Source: Nipponacmea schrenckii (taxonomy: Eukaryota; Mollusca; Gastropoda; Lottiidae). Taken from it: a stretch of DNA of 64,000 bases. A program made the translations under genes and the position numbers. Shown here one piece after another: positions 35,401 to 50,400 of this stretch. A model generated the notes under the pieces. It was not told where the DNA came from, searched no databases, and saw only the letters and a program-made list of their open reading frames with translations. The DNA is taken from assembly GCA_030562195.1 (NCBI GenBank), contig CM060200.1:9796001-9860000 (forward strand). Reading direction: 5' to 3'. How positions within the stretch are numbered: the stretch's first letter is position 1; each line of letters begins with the position of its first letter.

Positions 35401-38400
35401 TATTGTCATAAGGACAAAATGCTCTGATTTATAGCTGGAAACTTGTCATGTTCAATCAACTTAATATGAGTGTTTTTAGAAGATAAGCCTTTATCTCTTT
35501 GATATTGTTAGGTATGATGTGTAAGCTATTTAATATTAAAATGTACTTTTTTTTAACCAGAGCTTAAATTTCAAGAAGTAATGTGTTGATATTAAAGGGA
35601 TTCTTACTAGGTTTTCTAAATTTTTAATGTGTATCTGAGACACTGATAGCATCAATTTGCAATGTTCCAATTCTCAATGAGGTGTGTGTTGTGCTGACAT
35701 GGAATAGGATAGGACAAAACGAGGCCCTGTGCCCTACAGTCTGTGCACGTTTAAGTAGGCCTTACTGCTTTTTGGGCAAAATTGTAAACATTGCACACTA
35801 TCTGGCATTGCCTGTCATCGTTAACACATAAGGTACAGAAAAATAGTCTGTCTTTATTAATTAAGTTAAATCATAACACTCTATTGTAGTTCTTCAATCC
35901 AAGAATTCAGATCTTTTGAAAACTCTGTACAAAATCATTTCATTTAACAATTACATGTAGTTAAAATACCTGTAGAGATTGACATCGTAAATTAGAATAA
36001 AAAGAATTTTTGGAATTTCAACTGTTGAGTTGTAGTTGAAATTGGTGTAAGTTACATCTAGATGATAAATTGTTGCCAATCTTAACCTGTAATAGCCTGG
36101 GGTTAGCAGACACATAGTTAACATGCTGGTAATAAATACCCATGCATCAAACTATATTATGGTTCTTACATAATAATGGATAAAACACACACATGAAATT
36201 CTCTAGTTGAGCAACATAATTAGTCAAATTCTTAAAAAGACTATGATATTTCAACTAAACTTCTGTAAAAGCGTATGTATGTGTAAATTTGAAGTTGTCA
36301 TTTCACAAAATTACCAGTCAATTTAGCTAAATTTTGAGTTCAAGGTGTTTGGCGGTATGGGAAGCAATTCTATGCAACTGCTGAAATTAGTTGGTTTTGT
36401 TTTGGTTTTAAAATAACTGGTAAATGAGTTGCCCTGTACTTGGTAATGTAAAGATACACAAATAGAAATAACTGAAAAATCAGTGGCCCTGTATTTGGTA
36501 GTATAAAGATACACACATAGAAATAACTGAAAAATCAGTTGCCCTGTATTTGGTAATGTAAAGATACACAAATAGAAATAACTGAAAAATCAGTTGCCCT
36601 GTACTTGGTAGTGTAAAGCTACACACATAGAAATAACTGAAAAATCAGTGGCCCTGTATTTGGTAGTATAAAGATACACACATAGAAATAACTGAAAAAT
36701 CAGTTGCCCTGTATTTGGTAGTGTAAAGTTACACACATAGAAATAACTGAAAAATCAGTTGCCCTGTACTTGGTAGTGTAAAGATACACACATAGAAATA
36801 ACTGAAAAATCAGTTGCCCTGTATTTGGTAGTGTAAAGATACACACATAGAAATAACTGAAAAATCAGTTGCCCTGTATTTGGTAGTGTAAAGATACACA
36901 CATAGAAATAACTGAAAAATCAGTTGCCCTGTATTTGGTAGTGTAAAGATACACACATAGAAATAACTGAAAATCAGTTGTTCTGTACTTGGTAGTGTAA
37001 AGATACACACATAGAAATAACTGAAAAATCAGTTGCCCTGTACTTGGTAGCGTAAAGATACACACATAGAAATAACTGAAAATCAGTTGTTCTGTACTTG
37101 GTAGTGTAAAGATACACACATAAAAATAACTGGAAAATCAGTTGCCCCATACTTTGTTTGGTGGTGTAAAGACCATGATCAGGCTCTATAGATATTGATC
37201 ACTTGCTTAAGTGTAAATTAAAATTAGATTAAGGGACACGAATCATTCAGTAGAAGTACATAAACTAAATGCCCATAAATTTGACAGTAACGAATGCATC
37301 ATCACAAACCACTGCACTTCAATATTTTTTGAGCAATGTAGACATTTCATTGTTATGCTGGCACACATCTTATTTAGACGCTGTCTTGAAACAGCCAAAC
37401 ATTATGTTACATGAAGAGGTATAAATGTCTAGTTGTTTAAATATTGAGACATTAACAGTAACTTGTTATATTAAGGTTATTCAGTTCTCAAAGCCTGATG
37501 TCACTATCGAAAGACCAATGGGATTTGTTTGAGATCGTTTGACAATTTAGTTAAGTTGCAAAGTTATCTTATCAGACATAGGCAATTTTTTCAGTTTTCA
37601 ATTTTTTTAGTTAAGTTCTATGGCCTGAGGCCAAGTATTGTTGTAAGACACATTTTTATTAAGGATTGGAAATGATTGTATCACATGAAATATATGTGTA
37701 GTAGATTTTGTATATTGAAGATGTATATGTATTTGTCAGGTTAACTTAAGATTTCAAAACAAATAACAATTTGTAAAAAGATCAATTTTAAAAATTAATT
37801 TTTTTTTTGCGCCCTTAGTATGTGATTACAATATAGTTTTACTTTGTTTTTCTTACGAAGCATTAGTTCTTTGGCTGAAAATAGTACTCACAACCTTTTT
37901 ATTCTACAAATTTATATCCTAATTGGAAACTAGCGTGCTTCATGATATATAAGCTTACAAGAGAAAACCAATACCACATCTTCAGGAAAACTTTTTTTTA
38001 CTTCAATGATGAGAGTTATTTCCCTTGTAATATAGTGGCAAAGTGAATAATAGAAGACTGTTTGTATAAACTGAGCAGGTTTTACCTATATACCATGTGT
38101 CTATTTATAGAATATAGGTGAAAGAGGGGTAAAGACTGGATGTTCAATAAGTCTATTTTACACTTGTTATGGCAGTTTGCAACTGACCTCATTTTGCCAT
38201 CCCATCCTGTTTGCCAGTCTCAAAAGTTTTTGAGTGATTTCAACTGGGTATTAAAGTGAACATGTTGAAAGGAGTATGGGATGTTCATGTTACTCTAAAG
38301 GTAAGTGAACATGTAAAAAATAGTTGAGGGAGTAGATGTTAAAGTAAAGCTGTTTGACAGGTAGTTGATTGTAACTTGTGTACGAACATGACTAGATTTT

Positions 38401-41400
38401 CTTTATCGTTCTCATAGTTTAATTCTATTATACACTCTATTAGACCGGTTTCCATCAATATTGTTTTCTTTACACAACATTTACCTTTCTTTACATCCTC
38501 TTCAATGGCTTTATATACAACTTCCACATTCCTTTACATGTTCTAAGATGGCTTATACAGCACTCTTAAATACTTACATGTATATATATTTTAAGATTGC
38601 TTACATACTTATATATATATATATATATATATTTACATTTTCTACAATGTCTTATAAGCAACATCTACATAACTTTATATCCTCTATGATGACTTACATA
38701 ATATATCACTTGAATATAACTTTACAACCTCCAGGATGGCTTATATATTCCAGATCTACATACCAGATCTACATGCCTTTACAACCCCCAGGATGGAGGA
38801 TCTTAATTCCACTTTTACAAACCTGTACATCCTCCTTATATTCTTAATATATCCTTATTTACCACTATTGCTTTTTTTTTTTTTAAATTTTGCTTACTTT
38901 CATTCCAAGTTCTTTTCTGAGTCTGATTAGGAAGGCTTGTTTTTCTTAGTTTTTGTAGAAATCTACCAAGTGTATGCCGTGGAAAAGTGGGTAAGGGAAT
39001 ATGCATCAGATTAAATTTGAATCAAACGACCTGCTTGTATGTGCATGAGTCATTAATTTTGACATTGTCAAGTTAAATTTAAGATTAAATTTGAAGATAT
39101 ATAAGATTGGGGAGTGTGTAGATATATTCAACCTTCCTTGTATTCAGTTACCAATAGCAACTTCTGTTTCATTGTCACTAGGGCTGCGTTGGATCATTGA
39201 GTAAGACCTTTGCCCACTAACCTGAGAACTCAGGGTTCTATCCCAGCAAAGATAAAACCTTCAGTATTTTCAGAGAAACTGCCATTAAAAACATATAGTC
39301 GTTCAGAGGAGATGAAAAACCAGGCCCTGTGTGCTTCAGACTGTTGGAAATTTTAAAAAATTGGCTAATGCCACTGTCCTGGCAAAACTTTTCTTATTGT
39401 ACCCTTCATGGTGTTGTCCTTCTTCTTTAGCCTAGCGAGGATTTAAAACTCCATTATTAATTAAAGTATTATGAATATCAATGTTACCTGTATTTTTCAA
39501 AGCAGTGATTTAGATTTTAGAGGCCATTGAATATTATAACAAAATGTTTCAGGATTCCATTCAAAAGGGTAAAGATAAACTAGGATAGATTAATCCTAGA
39601 GATTTGATAGAGGATCAGCTGTTAGAAGGGTTCTTTGTGAACCAGAGTTGTTAACTTTCTTGCTTTTTTTCTTTTTCTTTTCTTTTTAATGCTTTGTTGA
39701 CATTATGACAACTTATTTACTTTATGCAACTGATAAGACGAGTGGCAATTGTTCAAGGAAAAGAGGGCTTATCTCAATTTTGTCCCTCCTTAAATCTTTC
39801 TTGTGGATTTATAATCTTGTAGATTGTATTATAATTAATGATGTTTTGAATAAGGATACAGTATGATGATAATATAAATATGGTCATTTATAAATGTCAA
39901 AAGACTGACCTCTATTAAATTACTATGTTAAGTGTTGAACCTTGACAATAGGTCAGTTCATTCATTATGGCAGGCTAAAATTAATATTGGCCTTGACAAA
40001 TCGATGGTTTCATTGATCATGGGTGACCCTTGACAAGTTCTGTGATAATATTGATTCTTGACAGTTGATCATGAAGATCATAGTTTGATTTTTGTTGAGA
40101 TCAGCTGATCAGTTCATTGATCATGGCAGGTTTGATATTAACCCTTTAAGTTCATTGATCTATAAAAGGTTTAGTATTGAGACAAATTGATTGATAAAGG
40201 TAGGCCAAATATGGAGCCTTGACAAATTAATTAGATCATTGATCATGGTATTGATGGTGGATCATGATAGGATTATTATGATCCATTGGTCATGGTAGCT
40301 TTAATTCTAACCCTTGACAAGTTGATAATTTTGCAGTCAATGGCAAATTAAGTATTAACAGTTGAACATAGTAAGATAATTGTCATAATCAGTTTAGTTT
40401 GCAAGTTCATTGATCATGGTAGGTTTGATTTTGACAGTTCCTTGATCATTTGGACAATAAAAAACTCTTTTCCCTTTTTTTGATATTTTGTCCTGACTTT
40501 ATTTTTTTAATCCATTAAAAAACCATGCAAAAACTAAAGGCATCATGAGACTGTTATCTGTACCAGTTAATGTACATTGGGTAAATGTGAACAATAACAT
40601 TATTTTTTTCAACTTTAGTTTTATCAAATAAATCAGTAGAACATATTACACAATGCAGTCATTCATTAAATATACCCACTCTAACACTAATTTTACTGTG
40701 GTTATATTATCACAGTTCTATTTTTAAATGGTTAGCTTCATATTATAGATGATTTTAAAGCAATGTTGTCATTAGAACTTTGACTTGAAAAAAAATGATT
40801 TAAACTTTAAAGTTCGTGTACATATAAGTCATTAATGGACTATTTAGAAATGACATCATGATTAGTATTATATTTTGAAAAAAAAAACATGGGCCTTATT
40901 CTCAAAAAATAAATTACGGTATAAATCCCTATTTTAAAAAAAAAAGTAATCTGATTGGATAATATAGCATAACTTAAAACTGATTTTAGTGACTGACCAA
41001 TCAGATTGCTGGATCACCTTACGTTAAGATTTCAATAAGGCCCCAGATGCAACTGTTTTAATGGATTAAGCTTATATGGCGTAGTGTCCTAAGTATTAAA
41101 GTGATTGCTATGATTTTTTTTAACAAAGTTGTATCTGTATCAGGGACACTGATTTTCAATCAGATGTTTGTCGTTCCTGCAAATCCAGGTGTGAGTGATA
41201 GTGACATCATAGAACACTAAGTTTTAGAAGAATTACAGGAACCTGGCCCTAGAAAGATACTAGGAATAATTTCTGATTGGACAACATTTAGCTATGAATA
41301 TGTAAATTTTCATGGATTGTATTACCACAGCCTCGCAGAAGTATTTGATGGTTTTCCTGCTGATACGATGTAGGGCCACATACAAAAACAGGTTGAAAAC

Positions 41401-44400
41401 CACTGGGTTAAAGATTTTATAACATTGGTCTATATGATAGTATACTATATAATTACTATAAAAGTGAAGTTAGTTTAAAATAACCGTCATGGATCAATGC
41501 TTGTGTTAAACAACCATTCTATTACATATATATTCATAGGAAAGTAGAGGTGGTTTATGAGTTATACAGAGAATATTTCAAACTGTCCTCTACTGTCAAC
41601 TTGATATATGTGTAGTATATCTTAACCTTTTTGTAAAAACAAGCTTGATCAAGTGAAGTTTGAGATATTAAAATAATACTCCCGCTTAGAATGGACATAA
41701 AACTTTAAGTCTAAAATTTATTCCATAAGAGCAGTAGAGCATTTAGAAAATTTAAACTTTGTATGCATAACACTTAACAATGCAATGTTTTTATACTGAG
41801 CCCTGATATAAAATCTGATAGGTTTGTGTGTATATCTGACATATTCTTTTATATTGTGTTCAATTTTAAGCTCATATAGACTAATTTTAAGTGTAGGCGT
41901 CAGAAGAATACATATTTATATACTGAAGTCATTGCTCTGAGTGTGAATCATATCTTTTGGGATTATTTAGATCAGGCAGCAAGACAAATGTAAAGTTTTT
42001 TATGAAAATCAAACTTGATTGAGTAGTTATAGTATAGAATTTGGATTGATTTGACAATTTTGCACTTATTGTTTGAGTATTGGGGTTTGTTTGTTGAATG
42101 TCTTATAAATGTTTTATACAAACTCAGATTGGGTGATTTAAATTAAGCTTTATAAGTTACACTAATTAGATTTCTTGAAGTTACTATAAAGGTCTGTGTT
42201 ATAATCAAGAATTACAGATATTTTCGGAGAATGGGCCCATAAAAAGTCCAACGTAGTTTATAAGGAAGTAAGAAAATATTTTTTGACAAGGATAAAACTT
42301 TACAGGGATTCTTTTTACAAGCTGGTCATTGATTTTTTCCCAAACCATCGCAGCTGGGTGAACTGGATTTGAATATTTAACAAAGCTAACTAATATATGT
42401 TCACCAATTTACTAAGTCTAGAAAATTTTGACATCTCTACTCATTCAACAAGATTTAAAACGAAAACAGGCTTGTTGCCAGATACTGCCTGTGATCACAT
42501 TTACAAGTAAAATTTTCAATATGACAGAAAAGTTTGATTTAAAAACTATGTTCTTTGTTCATCCTGGCATTTTGCCATGTTGAATATAGAATATGACCAC
42601 CTTGCTTTTCTTAATACCAAAATAATAAGTGACTATTTAGTTTAGTAGCTGTCTGTTAGTAAGCAACTGATAACAAATCTAATATATTTAGCAGTTCTAT
42701 ACTTTAATACTCATACCATACTGTGCTGATAGTCATAATAGTTTCTTTTTTTAGTACTTATTTTAAGTACTAATCAAAAGTACTAGCACTTTAATTTAAA
42801 GGAGCTATATGTAAGATTTTTATAAAACTTCATAAATTATTCAGTATTTTTTAATACGGTATGCCATTTACATCCATGTTTATACTTTATTAATTACAAA
42901 AATGGAAAATACTCCATATTAATTAAGCACCTTAAACTAGTTTTTGGCCTCATATCTGCTCAGTACTTTTTTAATACCTCTCAAATAGCATAACCAAATT
43001 AAAAAGGTTTCCAGACTTTTAGCATTAACAAATTGACATCAGGCTTTTCTTTTATGTTAAATCTAGATCCAGGGACATGTCTCTATGGATTTTGGTAAAT
43101 AGGCCTGGAGTGTTTATTAGGCCATATATGCCAGTGATGACCAATTGTTTGGTCATCAAGTATAGGTCAGACTACGTAATTTTCATAAATTACAGCAAAC
43201 AAAATTACAACATGAGAACAAACAGAATTTCTCTTTAATGTCTGCATACCATGCTGTGACAGTATTTTGAACTAGAGTTATACCTTTAATATTTTTAAAA
43301 TGGTGCCAAGTAGGCTCAGCTATGTGGTCTTCATTAGCCCAATCTGGAACAGACAAGTTTAAAATGTATGTAAAGCTTCACTTCATGTAAGGTTGAGTTT
43401 AATGTTTTGAATTTTGTACTTTTATTCTAGACTAAAGGTTGTTGTCAAAATTTGAGGGTGAAAATTTGAAATTACTTCTTCTTCTAAAATTGCCGACTGT
43501 ATTGTTCTAGATTGACATGTGTTATGATGTTTAGTCAGTTTTAGATGAGTAAATCTTAGAATTGTTTCGCTGCCAGAAGATGATATGAAATCTAGTTGTA
43601 GTGGGTGTTTAATATATCATCTCTTATCAATCATTGTACTCAGACACTATGTATTTCACCCTCAATATACCTGGTAAAAACACCTGATAGCACCCTTAGT
43701 TTTAGCATTTCAATGAAAGTGGTACCAAAGAGTAGTTATATCCATTGCAAGCTTGAAATACCTAGTTCTATAAAACCTTGATGCACTCTTCAACAACATT
43801 ACTATAGTCAATCATAAACTTATCTCAGTGCTGACTGATTTATTTTATAACTTCATATTCTAATGTTGAAGTTAATAACCTCATATTTCAGTGTTAGAAT
43901 AATTAATTGTGAAATTTTCTCAATACTGAATAGCTTAAATTAGCTATTCATTATTGAGATAATTTCACGATTAAAATAACTGATTTCAGTGCTGAATCTT
44001 ATTGTTGATTAATATTTTAGATGATCTAGCTAGTTATATTTACTGCAGTGAGTAATAATAATGCAAATTGTATATCAATTTGAATATATACAGGTATATT
44101 AATATTATTGACACCATAACAGTTGATTATAAACAGACTGCCAGCTGGCTATATCTTGAATCAGTCAGAGGAAAAACATGAGTGAAAATTGCCTTGTTGT
44201 TAATAGAGAGTACAGTAGACTAGTTCAAGAAAAACCTGGATTCCTGCCAGTCTTCTCACTAACTTATTTGGTCATAGATCTCGGTGGTTTTTATTAGTTA
44301 TATGCATAGCTGTGAAAGTTGAAGAAAGGTGGGAATATGCGTAGTAACTGAAGAGTTAAGACAGATTATTTCTAGATTATAAGATTAACTGTATAATGTG

Positions 44401-47400
44401 GATTTAGAATGATGGCTATATCATTACCTGACTCACGTATGTTTATCATTTTAGTTATTTAGGTCTACTAGTGTAAATACTGTTCAATTTCACTATTTAC
44501 GTTTTATCTCTTTGTGTGCCTTTGTAGTTGTAAGTTTCACTAATGATAGAGAATTTAGACCAATTAGATACATGGTTTTTTTATACAGTTTTTTTTTTGT
44601 ATTTTGATAAATATATGAACACAATGCTTAGGGTCAAGTCTTTAGATTGTAACTAGTGCAGTGTTTTACCTTTATATTTGCTAATCATGTAAGACTATTT
44701 GCCAGTCATGTCAGTCTATTTGCTAGTCATGTAACACTATTTGCTAAAAGTGATCACATGTTTTTGTTGATTGAAGTTGATTGAGATTAAAGTCACAATA
44801 TGAATTAAAGTTACTTTTTTACAATTATATAGCAGGTTAATAACTGAAATATTTAAAACCTACAATTCATAGTCTAATTGCTTTAATTTGAGAAAAAAAA
44901 TAATATAAAAATATTATAGTTCATAAGGTTACATACTTTAGTATAAGTTATTAAAGTTATATATTTTAGTACAAGTTTATAAAGTTATATATAAATGCAT
45001 AAGGTTACATACTTTAGTGTAAGTTCATAAAGTAACATTCTTAAGTATAATTTCATAAAGTAACATTCTTAAGTATAATTTCATAAAGTAACATTATTAA
45101 GTATAAGTTCTTAAAGTAACATACTGAAGAATAAGTTCATAAAGTTACATAATTTAGTATAAGTTCATTAGGTTATATACTTTGGTATAAGTTCATAAGT
45201 TTACAAGCTTTAGTATAAGTTCATATTGTAAAATACTTAAGTATAAGTTCATAAAGTTACCTAATTTGGTATAGGTTTATAAGGTTACATACTTTTTAAT
45301 AAGTTCATAAGGTTATATACTTTGATATAAGTTTATATGATTAAATACTTTAATTTGAATTTAAGGTTAATATAAGTTGATATTTAGGTTACATACTTGA
45401 ACATAAGTTTATAAGGTTTACATACTGTAAATTAAGTTCAAAAGGTTACATACTTTATGATGGGAGTGAATGCACACTAGGTACACATTGAGGATTTCAC
45501 TTCTTGTATTGTCTACTTTGTTGAAAATCCAACATTACACACCATGCAGTCTCATCTATTCACACATCATTGTATCTAGGCCTAATCTAATTGCATCATC
45601 TACCTTCTGCTTAAACAATCATCACTTCTTTGTAATGTACCTAATTATTAGTCATAGAACTTAATAAATAACAGTTAGTAAAGAATTCAAGGTTATGTAA
45701 GTATCAACTGGTACACTTATTACATAAAACCAAAAGGATTGGTACATAAATATGTAGGATGGTGCTCAATTTTTGGCACAAAACCTACCTGGAAGCTTTA
45801 TAAATTATTTGTAATATTGTCAGATTCTAAGAAAACGATTCCATTCTGTATAAAGATGGTTTTGAGATTGTGCTACGAATTTGAAGGTATGTGCTTGAAC
45901 TTTCTATTCTCATTGAGAAAAGAAATATTTTAATAATAGAATAATTTACAGAACAGAATAGAAATAAAACAACAAAATTGCTTAGTTTAATGCAAGATTA
46001 CTTGAAACAAACACAGTTTGATTGTGGTATTCTGAATTGAAATTTTTTTTAATTTTGGATTTTGAACTTGTATCCTAAATTTGACTGACTGTTTGATCCA
46101 AAACAATCTTAGTACTAGAATATCTCAGAAATCATTAGAAGTTAAGGCATAAGGACATGCTTGTGGCTAGATTAACATCATGATGTTGGCCTTCAGTTTA
46201 TAAATAGTTGTCTGATCAAGATATTTATAGTGCCTGAATTGGAATATGCGCAAACCAGAAATATCCTTAGGCACTTATGCAAGAGCATTTTAACAAATTG
46301 ATTAAGTTTGAAATCTTAAAGGAACCACCTGACAATTGTAAATTGTGAGATTTGAACAGGGCTGTTAATTTGGCTCTATATGCTGGTCATGACCAGCAGT
46401 CATGTCAAAATGACCAGTTGCAAAGAGGCTCTGCTGGACATAAAGTATAGGTCAGTGACGTAAAAATATTAAAAATTAGTTAACCCAACAGTCACTTTTA
46501 GTCACTTTTGTGTATTTCATTATGATTTATCTTTCATATTAGATAAGTATTTACACCTATTTTCTTTTCGGGTCTAACAGGACATTGATTATTCATTTGT
46601 CACACCTGTGACTGTGTCATTGTGAGTGTTATTTCACAGTACACAATATTTGTAACTCCACCCCACCATTAGATTTTATGTTTTTCAAAATTGGCTTTGA
46701 AGAATCATTTGAACTCTCTTGCTTTTTATGCTTTATCATATAAAGATATTGTTTGTAAATGTATGTCAATGTATGGGTGGCTTTAGGTTGAAATTTGCTC
46801 GGCCATCTTGAATAAATTAGTGAATCTTGATTGTAAATATTGTAACAAATTACATACATCAGTTGTTTCTGATTTCTCATTGTAATGCAGGATTATCCTT
46901 CAGTAGGAGATAAAAGATGAGCATGGCTTCTGAATTTACACCTACAATATTGAGTATTTCACACTATAAGTAGACTCTTGTTATTGTTTTTGTAACTTAG
47001 TAAGTAAACTATTGAAGCAAAATAAAGCTACATTTTACAGAGACTAAATTAAACCGATACATTAACAATTAGTACATTCCATTTTTAATTAACCTTTTAA
47101 ATTCAGTTTGATCATGTAGATACATGTATGTAAATAGTTAAATTCAGTTTGATCATGTAGATACATGTATGTAAATAGTTAAATTCAGTTTGATCATGTA
47201 GATACATGTATGTAAATAGTTAAATTCAGTTTGATCATGTAGATACATGTAGTTAATAGTTAAATTCAGTTTGATCATGTAGATACATGTATGTAAATAG
47301 TTAAATTCAGTTTGATCGTGTAGATACATGTATGTAAATAATTAAATCAGTTTGATCATGTAGATACATGTATGTAAATAATTAAATTCAGTTTGATCAA

Positions 47401-50400
47401 GTAGATACATGTATGTAAATAGTTCAATTCAGTTTGATCATGTAGATACATGTATGTAAATAGTTCAATTCAGTTTGATTGATCATGTAGATACATGTAT
47501 GTAAATAGTTAAATTCAGTTTGATCATGTAGATACATGTATGTAAATAGTTAAATTCAGTTTGATCAGGTGTAGATACATGTATGTAAATAGTTAAATTC
47601 AGTTTGATCATGTAGATACATGTATGTAAATAGTTAAATTCAGTTTGAACATGTAGATACATGTATGTAAATAGTTAAATTCAGTTTGATCATGTAGATA
47701 CATGTATGTAAATAGTTAAATTCAGTTTGATCATGTAGATACATGTATGTAAATAGCATATTTTAGATTTATTTTCTGTATTATACAATGTTTGTTTAAA
47801 GTGAAAATTTTAGAAGTAGAGTTGGCTGTATAATAAGTTGGTCTATTGGAAAATATATGGCCTTTTTTAGTTCTTGTTTTTAGATCTATATGTTGAAAAT
47901 ATAGATTTATTTAGATCGGTTGGCACCATGACAGTATAACATATACTTGTATACCATATTTTATGAGTACAAGATTTATCAAATTCAATGAAAATCTATT
48001 TCAATACCAACAGTATATGGTAGCCAACTACATATGTATGTTTTCATACAACAACTTTTGGATGTGAACCAAAGAAAACTTAACATTAGCTAGCACAAGA
48101 TATGTTTATTTGAAAGATTGGGCAAAATGAAAAAAAATGCATGTTTTTGAACTTACAATATTGCCAGAGTTTTGTCTTATTTGTATTCATCAGGTTTATA
48201 TGATGTAACCAGAAACCATTGTTTGAAAGAGTACAGTATAGAGTTGTAAATATCTCAGGTGCATGTAATAGAGAGAAAATCAGTTGCTTTAATAGTCATT
48301 CTTGTAATGGGGATTAACAGATTATTGGCTATTGGCTATTCACACTGTAATCTTTTCCTGAACAGATAGTTGTTAAGTTATACAAAACTCAGTGTCAGTA
48401 TAAATATATATTTTTTTGTACTTTCAGAAACTGTGCAAGAGGAAAACACAGATGCTATTAATGGTGAAAGTAAAACATTATTAGAAAAGGCCAATGATAG
48501 TGTTGCTAATAATGGAGGACCAGACCAGATTAAAGCAGGGGCCATTGGGGATTCCAATTCTAAAATCTGTGAAAAAGACAATAAAATTTCAATTAATTCA
48601 AGTGACTCATTAGTGACACCAGTGTCAACCTCATCATCATCTCGGCCTACATCATCATCATTGACAACTACACAAGCAGAAATAGCAGTCACTAGTATTA
48701 ACTCAACGCCAACAGGTAAGAGACGGCCATATTGGAAAGTTTGACTAACTAGATTAGAAATGTTATTGTTCTACCATTAAGTTTCTTTCTGATATTTAAG
48801 CAGCCAAAAAAATGCTGTTACTCTGATGGTATCTTCACAGTTGTCTCTTGTCTCTTTGCAAAAATTATTTTAAAATTAATTCTCTTTCTATTATGTATTT
48901 TAGTATCATCAGCTCATGTCAGACCAGTCATTGTTCCTCCCGTCGTGCCTCCCCCTCAGTTAACACCTTCTCTACCCCCACCTCCCATTTCATCATCCAA
49001 TCCCCCTGTACCCTCACCTTTAGTCGAACTAGCCTCCCCACCACCTACAGTTATAGAACAATCTACAGTACAACCAGAATCTTCTACCACTGTTAGATGG
49101 GGACATATTGAACCTTCAGCAGAAACTGTTCACATGCCACGACCTAATGATGGTAAGTACATCATCGCAAGACAGCTAGGATGTCAGATTTTTATTTTTT
49201 AAAAGTGATACAGATAGCAAAAAGTTCTTTCCTCAGCAAATATTTATTATTTGACTGAAGTCACTCGATTCTATCTAAGCCTTCAGTATAACTTAAGGTT
49301 GGTACACTCTAACTGAAGTAGATGATAGCCTGGGTTAAAGATGCAGCATCCCAAAACATTTTTCTCAAATTAAACCTTTCCAATTAAGCTTTCTCAAAAT
49401 TTACAGCATTTTTTCTCTAAATTGCTGTTTTGCTTCAATTTCATTGGCCCAATATTTTCTGATTTTAAATAATTGCTTTTTATAAAATTTAACTGTTACT
49501 AAATTGTAGGTTATGGAGATGGTACAGGTGATTATGATGATCCTATAGCCTATATTATGTCAGATCCTAATTCACCTTATGATGCCATACCAGCAAGTGA
49601 ACCAGATCTTCGTAGTTTACCCAAGAAAAGTGCCCTAAAGAAAAAATACCCAGATGGCGTCATGTCAGCTGTGTCTTCTAGCCTAAAACGACCTATAGAT
49701 ACTTCTCACCTTAGTTCTAGCCATGTATCCTTTACTGGTAGAGCCTCCCCACAGCCTGGTGGTGGAGTTCAGTTTGGCCGAGCTTCACCCCAGCCTGGTG
49801 GAGCAGTTCACTTCAATGGTACACCTCAAAACAATCTCTATGCGTAAGTACCGGTATTAATGATTTTATATATTGTTGAAGTCTATATTTAAAATTGTCT
49901 CAAACTCTTAACCCTTTGTATTCTGAAAACATCTGACTAATTTACAGAGAAAATTTAACAGAATATGTATTGCATAAGTATATTGTTGTATTGTAGAGAA
50001 GAGAATAAGGAGAACATACCAGAAAGAACACCATCACCAGCACCACCAGATACTTTTAGTCCAGACTATGATAACTTAAGTCATGACTCAGATGATTCTG
50101 AAGATGGAGAAATACATTACAAAGATGACTATGATGAAAGTAAGTTGTTCAGTAAAAAATAAAATCCTGAAAATAGAATTTCTTCAGATGGAAACAATTT
50201 TTTTATTGTCTCATGGTCAGTACAAGCACTGACCGAAACATTTGGATTTCAAGGGTAGTAGCAGATAAAGAAAGGATAAGAGGTCTCAAATCAAGGATCT
50301 ATACTCCATCATCAAAACTTAACAAAGTTCTCAGTAGAAATATTCTTTTCAGAATAGTAAATCTCAATACCTCAAACTCTGTATATCTGTATAGTATACA

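Larger units (their letters stand above)
34411..48427. other. PHACTR intron 3 (14 kb)
   Basis: No nested gene is recognised. It contains a degenerate pair of 160-bp-family units (34700-34960), a TGAA microsatellite, the 55-bp and 41-bp minisatellites, weaker arrays at 38470-38840, 39945-40455 and 44920-45455, a SINE (39181-39430) and a fold-back MITE (40891-41043). An unseen small phase 1-1 exon cannot be excluded. Confidence 0.5.

Noticed and set aside
38461..38847. 128-residue plus-strand ORF
   Set aside because: It covers a degenerate tandem repeat and a TA run; the Tyr/Ile-rich peptide is repeat translation.
48378..48692. 104-residue minus-strand ORF
   Set aside because: It is the antisense shadow of PHACTR exon 4 (Ser-rich codons read backwards give Asp/Val-rich runs).
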